16,621 nt of DNA from CAZLYK01 sp964563495. GTDB lineage: Bacteria > Acidobacteriota > Blastocatellia > RBC074. The position numbers and the translations under genes are program-made. The number at the start of each line of letters is the position of its first letter. The first letter of the stretch is position 1. Positions 6,289-12,160 of the stretch are shown here, piece after piece. The stretch is taken from assembly GCA_964563495.1 (NCBI GenBank), contig CAZLYK010000123.1, positions 1-16,621 of the forward strand. The letters run 5' to 3'. Below the pieces are notes generated by a model, which was not told where the DNA came from, made no database searches, and worked only from the letters and a program-made list of their open reading frames with translations.

Positions 6289-6687
6289 GTGATTAAACAA
6301 ACGAAGCGAGGTTTTAACAGGTTCTCCAGGTTCTCCAGGTTGATCATGTTGCTTTCTCTACTTTGTGCATTTTGGCTTTCACTGGGGCTTGCTCAAACCA
6401 AGTTTCCAGCAGGTGCGTACAGTAGTGGGGAGTTTACAATCACATTTTACGATGACGGGAGTCACTCAGTCAGCGTGAACGACAACGTTGTGGTTAAAGG
6501 GAGTTATACGGTCAGAGAGGACCAGATAACCTTGATAGACAAAGAAGGGCAATATGCATGCGATATGTCAAAACCCGGCAAATATAGATGGAAAGTTGAG
6601 GAAAAGACCCTAAAATTTGAGAAGCTGGAAGATGAGTGTGATGGAAGAGCCAGTGCATTGACGGGGCAGGCTTGGGTAAAAAAGTAG
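6289..6687 (+). CDS. Secreted small beta-barrel (lipocalin-like) protein
   Basis: 132 residues from a GTG start, supported by a near-perfect ribosome site AAAAGGAG (6276-6283). The N-terminus is basic (KQTKRGFNRFSRFSR) then hydrophobic (LIMLLSLLCAFWLSLGLAQ), a signal peptide cut near residue 36. The mature part is all beta: FPAGAYSSGEFTITFYDDG, VVKGSYTVREDQITLIDKEG, CDMSKPGKYRWKVEEKTLKF, then the D-E-C-D-G-R block and WVKK. The order G-x-Y, DDG, GSYT, DQITL, G-x-YRW, TLKF is that of a small lipocalin-like domain common in environmental bacteria, with two Cys (in YACD and DECDG) that could form a disulphide. Function unknown. A 9-base tandem repeat lies in the signal peptide. Probable third gene after the diiron protein and cyclase. 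Confidence 0.65.
   Translation: MIKQTKRGFNRFSRFSRLIMLLSLLCAFWLSLGLAQTKFPAGAYSSGEFTITFYDDGSHSVSVNDNVVVKGSYTVREDQITLIDKEGQYACDMSKPGKYRWKVEEKTLKFEKLEDECDGRASALTGQAWVKK
6319..6341 (+). repeat. Tandem repeat of a 9-base unit in a signal peptide
   Basis: AGGTTCTCC occurs twice in a row and a third copy begins (AGGTT). It encodes repeated R-F-S in the basic region of the signal peptide. Unit length is a multiple of three, so copy-number change would lengthen the region without frameshift. Confidence 0.7.
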
Positions 6688-6750
6688 AAGAAAGCGACAA
6701 ACTCGACCGGCACAAGTGCGCCTGGCCGACGCAAAGGAAAGGGAGGCATG

Positions 6751-6813
6751 ATGCGAAAGCTGCTCATATTCATGCGTCCTGTCAGACGCACGACCGTCAG
6801 GGAGGGTGTCTGA
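6751..6813 (+). CDS. Possible 20-residue leader peptide ending inside a stem-loop repeat
   Basis: ATG 6751 follows AAAGGGAGG (6738-6746), the best ribosome site in this stretch, and opens a frame of 20 codons that begins MRKLLIFMRP and stops at TGA 6811-6813. The second half is dictated by the repeat at 6773-6817, whose other copy reads almost the same peptide (RPLRRTTVRE), so the coding resemblance is caused by the repeat. It ends 22 bases before the DUF1361 start. It could be a leader peptide or simply a chance frame; nothing identifies a function. Confidence 0.3.
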   Translation: MRKLLIFMRPVRRTTVREGV

Positions 6814-6817
6814 CAGG
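6773..6817 (+). repeat. Stem-loop repeat, copy A (core CGACCGTCAGGGAG)
   Basis: CCTGTCAGAC (6778-6787) pairs perfectly with GTCTGACAGG (6808-6817) around a 20-base loop holding CGACCGTCAGGGAG. The 33 bases 6773-6805 match copy B (7997-8029) at 31 positions. Similar elements with this loop core and variable complementary stems are, as I recall, frequent in Acidobacteriota and Planctomycetota genomes. It lies 18 bases before the DUF1361 start codon. Confidence 0.75.
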
Positions 6818-6835
6818 TAGAGAGGGCAAGAAGAT

Positions 6836-7534
6836 ATGCGTGAACTTGATCGCACGATTGTAAATCATTACCGTCAGATCAATTTAATGGCTTCATTGAT
6901 GCTCACCGTCGGATTGTGTGTTGCGCTTTTATCGGTGCGCATTATTTATTGGCAGAGCCCGGCTTTCACTTGGATGTTATGGAATCTGTTTCTTGCGTTG
7001 ATTCCGACGATAAGTTCGTTGGTTGCGTACAATCTTAATCAGAAAAACAGCTGGCTGAATTGGGGACTGGTGTGCGTCTGTGCCGGGATATGGCTGATCT
7101 TTTTTCCGAACTCGCTCTATTTGGTGACGGACATAATCCATCTGAGGCCCCAAGGAAGAATACCGCTATGGTACGATCTGGCTATGTTGGTCTCGTTCGC
7201 GTGGGCGGGGAGCTTGCTCGGGCTGGTCTCATTGTCGATGATGCAAAAGCTGGTCAATAAAATGATGGGTAAAGCGGCGAGCTGGTTATTTGCGCTTGGG
7301 GTACTGTCGATCAGTGGGTTCGGTATTTACCTGGGCCGTTTTCTTCGCTGGAACAGTTGGGACCTGATCTCGAACCCAAAAAGCCTGATCCTGAATATCT
7401 ATGGGGTCATGACGAACCCGCCTGCCTTGATCCAGGCAGTTGCGTTTTCGGGGCTGTTTGCCGCGCTATTTACAGTAATCTATCTGACTCTAATCGCCTT
7501 CACCCGATTTGAGCAGAAAGATGAGATTGTTTAG
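6836..7534 (+). CDS. DUF1361 integral membrane protein
   Basis: 232 residues with about seven membrane segments, including NLMASLMLTVGLCVALLSV, MLWNLFLALIPTISSLVAY, WGLVCVCAGIWLIFFPNSLY, LAMLVSFAWAGSLLGLVSL, SWLFALGVLSISGFGIYLG and AVAFSGLFAALFTVIYL. The DUF1361 landmarks are all there: N-L-F-L-A-x-I-P, W-L-I-F-F-P-N-x-x-Y-L-V-T-D-I-I-H-L, L-W-Y-D-L, and the late G-R-F-x-R-W-N-S-W-D-L. Length is normal for the family. Role unknown in any organism I know of; the conserved aqueous-face D/H/W residues hint at a transported or bound ligand, which is speculation. GAGGG lies 9 bases before the ATG, just after the stem-loop repeat. Confidence 0.85.
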   Translation: MRELDRTIVNHYRQINLMASLMLTVGLCVALLSVRIIYWQSPAFTWMLWNLFLALIPTISSLVAYNLNQKNSWLNWGLVCVCAGIWLIFFPNSLYLVTDIIHLRPQGRIPLWYDLAMLVSFAWAGSLLGLVSLSMMQKLVNKMMGKAASWLFALGVLSISGFGIYLGRFLRWNSWDLISNPKSLILNIYGVMTNPPALIQAVAFSGLFAALFTVIYLTLIAFTRFEQKDEIV

Positions 7535-7557
7535 GGGCCTCTGGCAATGAGGAAGGA

Positions 7558-7968
7558 ATGACAAAAAATAGTAGAAAGAAAGAGTTGATAAACGAATACA
7601 AGAACAGCCATCGACGAATGGGCGTTTATCAGATACGAAATATTGTCAACGATAAGGCCCTGGTCGGCGGCTCGCTTGATTTGATGGGCATCTTTAACCG
7701 GCAAAAGTTTCAGCTGGGGATGGGCAATCATTGGAATAAGAAGCTGCAAGCGGAGTGGGAGGAATATGGAAGCGAGAAGTTTGTCTTTGAAATACTGGAC
7801 GAACTGGCGCCAAGAAATGAAGCCGGGTATGACTATCGGGCGGATGTGGCATTTTTAGAAGAACAGTGGCTGGAACAGATAAAGCCATATGGGGACCGGG
7901 GATACAACGAGCGGGAGAAGACTCGGGAAGAGAAGTTGAGGGCAATCGCCGAAAAGAGAAGGGAATAG
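7558..7968 (+). CDS. GIY-YIG-like domain protein
   Basis: 136 residues. After a charged 20-residue lead, the domain begins MGVYQIRNIVNDKALVGGS: GVY (22-24) and LVG (35-37) take the place of the GIY and YIG motifs. It continues LDLMGIFNRQKFQLGMGNHW (Asn47-Arg48, the catalytic Arg position), LQAEWEEYGSEKFVFEIL (Glu78, candidate metal ligand), and a charged C-terminal helix after EEQWLEQIKPYGDRGYN. This N-R...L-x...W-x-x-Y-G...F-x-F-E-[IV]-L layout belongs to stand-alone bacterial GIY-YIG proteins of unknown function. The loss of the second Tyr raises doubt about nuclease activity. GAGG (7549-7552) supports the ATG. It is 23 bases after the DUF1361 gene. Confidence 0.7.
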   Translation: MTKNSRKKELINEYKNSHRRMGVYQIRNIVNDKALVGGSLDLMGIFNRQKFQLGMGNHWNKKLQAEWEEYGSEKFVFEILDELAPRNEAGYDYRADVAFLEEQWLEQIKPYGDRGYNEREKTREEKLRAIAEKRRE

Positions 7969-7996
7969 GCAGGATGACAGCGGTTTTTCGGTCTTG

Positions 7997-8037
7997 TGCG
8001 TCCTCTCAGACGGACGACCGTCAGGGAGGCGTCGGAG
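7997..8037 (+). repeat. Stem-loop repeat, copy B (core CGACCGTCAGGGAG)
   Basis: 31 of 33 bases equal copy A (6773-6805). Here the stem is CTCAGACG (8005-8012) with CGTCGGAG (8030-8037), 7 of 8 paired: both arms differ from copy A while pairing is largely kept. The right arm contains GGAG, the ribosome site of the gene starting at 8044. Confidence 0.7.
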
Positions 8038-8043
8038 TTAAGC

Positions 8044-8631
8044 ATGTTCAGACCCATGGCAGCGATCATCTTCATAATCGGGATTATGATTGGCGGATAT
8101 TATCGATATCAAGCTGAAAAGTCCGGAGAGCGGGTTTCGTGGGATGAAGAGGGTGCAGCGATCATGATTTTGTTGAGGCTATCAGGGCTGGTTGGCTGGC
8201 TTTCGATAATAATCTACCTGATCAATCCGGATTGGATGAAATGGTCTGCCATGCCGCTCCCCGACTGGGCGCGATGGATCGGGGTAGTCACCGGGGTGGC
8301 ATCATTGCCGCTTTTGTATTGGTTATTCGTCAGCATTGGCAAAAATATTACGCAAACAGTAAAGACGCGTCAGGAGCATGAACTGGTGATAACAGGGCCA
8401 TATCGTTGGGTGAGGCATCCGCTATATAGCGTGGGGACGGTATTGTTTATTTCATTTGCACTGATTGCGTCAAACTGGTTTATTGGATTGGCGACGCTCA
8501 TGGGATTAATCATGCTGATGGTGCGGCTTCCAATCGAAGAGAGAAACCTGATTGCAAGATTCGGTGACGAGTATCGGCAGTATATGAAGCGGACAGGGCG
8601 ATTGGTTCCCAGGGTCCGGATAAAATTATGA
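8044..8631 (+). CDS. Isoprenylcysteine carboxyl methyltransferase-like membrane protein
   Basis: 195 residues with four to five membrane segments. The catalytic C-terminal part carries the ICMT/PEMT signature: HELVITGPYRWVRHPLYSVG, then VRLPIEERNLIARFGDEY, RQYMKRTGRLVP. The P-Y-x-x-x-R-H-P-x-Y-x-G and E-E-x-x-L-x-x-x-F-G-x-x-Y motifs form the SAM site in this family. Bacterial members methylate unknown small or lipid substrates; a CaaX prenyl-protein role is unlikely in bacteria. The frame is open back to a GTG at 7996, but those 16 codons lie in the stem-loop repeat. ATG 8044 has GGAG 6 bases before it and is chosen. That ribosome site is part of the hairpin arm, so translation may depend on the fold. 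Confidence 0.85.
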   Translation: MFRPMAAIIFIIGIMIGGYYRYQAEKSGERVSWDEEGAAIMILLRLSGLVGWLSIIIYLINPDWMKWSAMPLPDWARWIGVVTGVASLPLLYWLFVSIGKNITQTVKTRQEHELVITGPYRWVRHPLYSVGTVLFISFALIASNWFIGLATLMGLIMLMVRLPIEERNLIARFGDEYRQYMKRTGRLVPRVRIKL

Positions 8632-8679
8632 CGAAGGGGTCGCCCTCCGACATCCGATCGGGGTGCTCATGGAGGTGTC

Positions 8680-9141
8680 ATGCCAATTATTTTTGCGATT
8701 CTGTGTGGTCTTGTTTCGACGGCGCCGTGGTTTGTTCAAGACAGTGTCCGGAGTAACGATGAAGCTGCGATTCGTGAAGTCGTGAGTAAATACGTTGACG
8801 CCAGAGAGCGGATAGACGCGCGGGCGGTAGAGGAATTGTTTACCGTCGATGCCGATCAACTTGTCTCAACCGGAGAATGGCGGAAGGGGCGCGAAGCCGT
8901 GGTGCGCGGGACGATGGCGAGTTCGCGCAATTCAGGGGGGAAGCGCAGCATCGCTCTGGAATCCGTGCGATTTGTCACATCCGAGGTGGCAATCGCAGAT
9001 GGACGCTACGAGTTGACGGGGCTTGCCGGCGGCGCAACTCGAAGTATGTGGACAACGTTGGTGCTGAAGCGCACGGGAAAGGACTGGCGCATCGCGGCAA
9101 TCCGTAACATGCTGCCTGCTCCGTCGCCGCCGGGACGTTAG
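8680..9141 (+). CDS. Secreted NTF2-like (SnoaL/SgcJ-type) protein
   Basis: 153 residues: short signal peptide (IIFAILCGLVSTAPWFVQ) then one NTF2-like domain. Its first helix is DEAAIREVVSKYVDARERID, then ARAVEELFTVDADQLVSTGE, WRKGREAVVRGTM, ALESVRFVTSEVAIADGRYE, and TLVLKRTGKDWRIAAIRNM. The W-R-I-A-A-I-R-N-M ending is characteristic of the SgcJ/EcaC family, which is named after antibiotic-biosynthesis proteins but occurs widely with unknown role. GGAGG stands 5 bases before the ATG. From this gene on, base composition is clearly more GC-rich. It converges with the S9 peptidase gene, with only 11 bases between the two stop codons and no hairpin. Confidence 0.8.
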   Translation: MPIIFAILCGLVSTAPWFVQDSVRSNDEAAIREVVSKYVDARERIDARAVEELFTVDADQLVSTGEWRKGREAVVRGTMASSRNSGGKRSIALESVRFVTSEVAIADGRYELTGLAGGATRSMWTTLVLKRTGKDWRIAAIRNMLPAPSPPGR

Positions 9142-9142
9142 G

Positions 9143-9155
9143 ATTATTATTATTA
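9143..9155. repeat. (ATT)n microsatellite at a convergent gene junction
   Basis: Four ATT units plus A bridge the 11-base gap between two convergent stop codons and include the TAA of the S9 peptidase gene on the minus strand. Slippage here could alter only the extreme end of that gene. Confidence 0.6.
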
Positions 9156-11234
9156 CCGGACGACCTGAGACGAAGCGTCGGTTGCCGCCGGTGCTTTCTT
9201 CAAATACTTGTCGTACCACGCCAGATACCGCTCCAGCCGGTCCCGGACATAGCTTGGCCGCATGATGCCGTGATTTTCGTTGGGATAGATGACAAGCTGA
9301 GTTTCAACGCCCAGACTCCTCAGCGCCTGATACATCTGCTGGCTACCCTGAACCGGCACATTGAAGTCGCGCTCGCCGCCTAGAAACAGCGTCGGCGTCT
9401 TGATCCGGTCGGCGTGTAAAAATGGGTAGGAGATCTTGACATATGTTTCCCAGGCCTTTGGGTTCCAGGGCGGTCCGATTTCGTAGTCGTACTGAATGAT
9501 GTATTGATCGGTGCCGTAAAAGGCGACGGTAAAGGCCGTGCCGGCTCCGCTGGTGGCGGCCTTGAAACGTTGGTCGCTGGCGATCAGGTAATCTGTCAGG
9601 ATTCCGCCATAGCTCCAGCCGCCGACACCCAGCCGGTCGGGATCGGCGATGCCGAGCTTGATCACATGATCCACTCCGGCCTGCAGATCTTCGACTTCGT
9701 AATGGCCCCAGTCTGCAAAAATAGCGCGCGAGAACTTTTGTCCTCGTCCGGCGCTCCCGCGATAGTTGACAGCTAATACGGCATATCCGTTTGCCGCGAA
9801 CATTTGCCGTTCGAGGCTGAACGAATGCTGATCCTGTCCGTTTGGACCGCCGTGGATGCGCAGCAATAGCGGGACCTTTGTACCGGCTAGATATCCGACC
9901 GGCTTGGTCAATAACCCGTGAACTTCCGTGCCGTCTTTGCTCTTGAAACTGACCTCTTCGGTAGGTGCGATGGCCAGCTCGGCGAAGAGCGGATCATTCT
10001 GGCGTGTCAGCCGGCGTAGAGCGCCACCGTCCATGGTATAAATCTCGGTGTAACTTTCGTCGTCGCCCGAAAGCAATGCGACGCGCCCATTTCCCCACGT
10101 CCAGCTCGAGACGACGACCGGGGGCGTCAGCAACCTCTCGACCTTCCCCCCCGACAGGTTCACTCTGGCCGGATAGACTGATCGGTCATCGGTCACGAGA
10201 AAGCTGATCATTTTACCATCTGTGCTGAAACGCGGCGCCGAGACGCCACGGTCGAGCGCATCCACAGCTTTGACTCTGGCCGGCGAACTGCTTCCGTCAG
10301 AAGCCACAATCGAGAGGCGGTCCATGTTGTAGGCGCCGTATTGTTTCTCGTCGCTTTCGAGGTAAGCGATCGATTTACCATCGGGGCTCCATTCCGGCCG
10401 CGAACGGCCAGCCCGACCGCTCCCCTGGGTCAACTGCCTCTCGGTTGAGCCCGGCTTCGCCTCCGCAACGAAAACCTGGTTCGACGGCTCTCTATCCGGA
10501 TCCACGGCGTGATTGCTCAGGAAAGCGATGCGGGCGCCGTCGGGAGACCAGGAGGGCATTGACTCATCCCATTTGCCGGTGGTCAGACGTTCCATCTTCT
10601 TCGTCTCTATCTCGAAGAGATAGAGATAACTGTGCCGCCCCGAAAGCAGATAGCCCTGACCGTCCTGCTTGTACTTGTAACGATCGATCACGATCGGCTT
10701 GGGCGGTTTCGGCTTCCCGCCACTGTTGGCCCCTTCCGCAGGTGCAGCCGCTTCAGCCTCCGGATCCGGATCGCCGACAACCAGCGCCAGACGCTTCGAG
10801 TCCGGCGACCATTCGTAACCCTGCAGGCGTCCCTTCAACTCGGTCAGCTGTCTTGCCTCCCCGCCGTTGCGGTCGAGCAACCACACCTGGCTGCCCTTGG
10901 CCGCACCGGCCCGCGCCGAACTGAACGACAGATATTTCCCGTCGGGGCTCCACCGCGGAGCGGTTTCGCTCTCCTGACTCCAGGTCATCTGGCGATTGAG
11001 CTTTCCGTCGATGCTGACCATCCAGATATGAGAATTTGCCTTGTCCTCCTTTACGTCTATAGCCGATACGACGTAAGCCACCCATTGACCGTCAGGTGAA
11101 CACTGCGGATCACGGACTTCCCGAAAACGAGCCAGGTCGTCCGGCTTGAGCGGGCGACGCCCCGGCTGCGCGTGGAGCGCGGTCAGGCAAACAAGAAATA
11201 TGGCCAGAATGCCGAATAGCTTATTGGTAGACAT
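9153..11234 (-). CDS. S9 family peptidase (prolyl oligopeptidase / acylaminoacyl-peptidase type), exported
   Basis: 693 residues, usual length for the family. Signal peptide STNKLFGILAIFLVCLTALH. A seven-bladed propeller follows with repeated S-P-D-G motifs (CSPDGQWVAY, WSPDGKYLSF, WSPDSKRLAL, WSPDGARIAF, WSPDGKSIAY, STDGKMISF). The alpha/beta-hydrolase domain runs from about residue 420. The catalytic triad is Ser541 in GGWSYGG, Asp623 in GGERDFNVP and His655 in YPNENHGI. The oxyanion-side IHGGPNGQD is also present. It should cleave short peptides, often N-terminally blocked ones, in the periplasm. An insert rich in P, K, A and E (around EAEAAAPAEGANSGGKPKPP) lies between early blades. ATG 11234 gives a sound signal peptide, though the nearest GGGGAG is about 14 bases away. 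A REP-like repeat separates it from the upstream gene. Confidence 0.93.
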   Translation of the reverse strand: MSTNKLFGILAIFLVCLTALHAQPGRRPLKPDDLARFREVRDPQCSPDGQWVAYVVSAIDVKEDKANSHIWMVSIDGKLNRQMTWSQESETAPRWSPDGKYLSFSSARAGAAKGSQVWLLDRNGGEARQLTELKGRLQGYEWSPDSKRLALVVGDPDPEAEAAAPAEGANSGGKPKPPKPIVIDRYKYKQDGQGYLLSGRHSYLYLFEIETKKMERLTTGKWDESMPSWSPDGARIAFLSNHAVDPDREPSNQVFVAEAKPGSTERQLTQGSGRAGRSRPEWSPDGKSIAYLESDEKQYGAYNMDRLSIVASDGSSSPARVKAVDALDRGVSAPRFSTDGKMISFLVTDDRSVYPARVNLSGGKVERLLTPPVVVSSWTWGNGRVALLSGDDESYTEIYTMDGGALRRLTRQNDPLFAELAIAPTEEVSFKSKDGTEVHGLLTKPVGYLAGTKVPLLLRIHGGPNGQDQHSFSLERQMFAANGYAVLAVNYRGSAGRGQKFSRAIFADWGHYEVEDLQAGVDHVIKLGIADPDRLGVGGWSYGGILTDYLIASDQRFKAATSGAGTAFTVAFYGTDQYIIQYDYEIGPPWNPKAWETYVKISYPFLHADRIKTPTLFLGGERDFNVPVQGSQQMYQALRSLGVETQLVIYPNENHGIMRPSYVRDRLERYLAWYDKYLKKAPAATDASSQVVR

Positions 11235-11264
11235 ATCGTGAAGTTGATCTCCCCGGAAAGCCCT

Positions 11265-11333
11265 GGGTACGCACGCTTCCAGTACGCTATCATCGCCTGG
11301 TTGCAGCCAGGCACGCTGGAACCGCGCGTACCC
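11265..11333. repeat. Long imperfect palindromic repeat (REP-like)
   Basis: Arms GGGTACGCACGCTTCCAG (11265-11282) and CTGGAACCGCGCGTACCC (11316-11333) pair at 16 of 18 positions. Nested inside is GCCTGG (11295-11300) with CCAGGC (11307-11312) around TTGCAG. The whole folds as a two-stem structure in the gap between the CXXCH-protein gene and the S9 peptidase gene. GTACGCACGC-type repeats are, as I recall, widespread in acidobacterial genomes. It may stabilise or attenuate the transcript between the two genes. Confidence 0.7.
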
Positions 11334-11351
11334 GGGAGGTCCCGGCCGTCA
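11332..11351. repeat. Second palindrome reaching into a stop codon, with the TCCCGGCCGTCA flank
   Basis: CCGGGA GG TCCCGG (11332-11345) is followed by CCGTCA, giving the same 12 bases TCCCGGCCGTCA as at 3559-3570. The last three bases (TCA, 11349-11351) are the TGA stop of the minus-strand gene, so the element arrived at or supplies the end of that gene. Confidence 0.55.
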
Positions 11352-12095
11352 CTTACTATTGAGAGCCGCCAATCGTGCTGAGAGCCTGCCGGAATCATGG
11401 CAGGTTCGACAGGTTACGCTGGAGCCGGCGGCGGCCTGCGGATTTGATTTCCATTGTTTCGCGACAGACTCGTAGGGGGTCTCGCGCAGCAGCGCCAGCA
11501 TCTTGTCAAGATATTGGACCATCTCGTCGGTCCGACCGGTCCGCTGGGCGGACTGGGTGAGCCCTCCTAAAAGCTCTCCCCGAATATGCACCGGCAGCTT
11601 ATCGACGGCCGGGGCCTGTTGTTTCCAGAGTATCTGGTAATTGTCATATGCCTTGGACCACGCCGCGGCGCGGTATTGCTGAGGCAGCCGGTCGGCCAGG
11701 ACCACATAACTGCCTCCTGTAACCGCGGCGACTCCCGCATTTTCCGGGCCGATCTGGCTTGCCTGATTGAATAGGTCGAGCGCCGACTGATAATTTTTCC
11801 GAAATTCATCGGCGCGGTTGTTTTCGTGGGCATCCACGGCACGATAGAGCGTGGCGCCGCCCTTCCAGGCCAGTAACTCAGCTTTTGCGGCGGGCCGCTT
11901 TTCGAGCAGCAATTGGATACTCTTTTCACCCCTCGCGAGACGATCCATATCTCCGGCCAGAAACCCGGCGAAGATATCCTCCCGGACAAGCGTGTGGATG
12001 GAAAGCCGAGTCTCAGAAAGAGGCGGTTCCGGCGACTGTGGTATCGCAACAGCCATGAAAACCAGAGCGAGAAAAATCTTGGTCATTGTATACAC
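11349..12095 (-). CDS. Exported helical (TPR-like) protein with C-terminal CXXCH haem-binding motif
   Basis: About 248 residues from a GTG at 12095. Signal peptide TKIFLALVFMAVAIPQS. The body is alpha-helical with alternating Ala/Leu/Tyr typical of tetratricopeptide-like repeats (KAELLAWKGGATLYRAVDA, FRKNYQSALDLFNQASQIG, AAWSKAYDNYQILWKQQ). The C-terminus has CRTCHDSGRL, a Cys229-x-x-Cys232-His233 site that covalently binds haem c in exported proteins. A single CXXCH so near the end, without a usual cytochrome-c Met region, could be a mono-haem relay or a reduced remnant. AAGGAG (12105-12110 on +) is 9 bases before the GTG, a better fit than for ATG 12086. The frame is open further upstream to 12179, but that lies in selA. 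It stands between selA and the S9 peptidase on the same strand. Confidence 0.7.
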   Translation of the reverse strand: MYTMTKIFLALVFMAVAIPQSPEPPLSETRLSIHTLVREDIFAGFLAGDMDRLARGEKSIQLLLEKRPAAKAELLAWKGGATLYRAVDAHENNRADEFRKNYQSALDLFNQASQIGPENAGVAAVTGGSYVVLADRLPQQYRAAAWSKAYDNYQILWKQQAPAVDKLPVHIRGELLGGLTQSAQRTGRTDEMVQYLDKMLALLRETPYESVAKQWKSNPQAAAGSSVTCRTCHDSGRLSARLAALNSK

Positions 12096-12121
12096 GGTTC
12101 GGAACTCCTTCAGAAAGAAAA

Positions 12122-12135
12122 TACACAAATGTGTA
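12122..12135. promoter_or_regulatory. Operator-like dyad TACACA-AA-TGTGTA
   Basis: Two perfect 6-base half-sites separated by two bases, 27 bases upstream of the CXXCH-protein start and inside the 65-base gap after selA. A second small dyad CCATA-AGCC-TATGG follows at 12141-12154. A dimeric regulator site or mere hairpin are both possible; no clear promoter hexamers overlap it. Confidence 0.3.
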
Positions 12136-12160
12136 AATTGCCATAAGCCTATGGAAACCT

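Noticed and set aside
6672..6863. 63-codon frame on + across the stem-loop repeat
   Set aside because: Content dictated by the repeat (QT-DRQGG text appears in both copies) and by overlap with the lipocalin-like and DUF1361 genes.
7996..8043. Longer N-terminus of the ICMT-like protein from GTG 7996
   Set aside because: These codons are the repeat itself, and ATG 8044 has a proper GGAG site.
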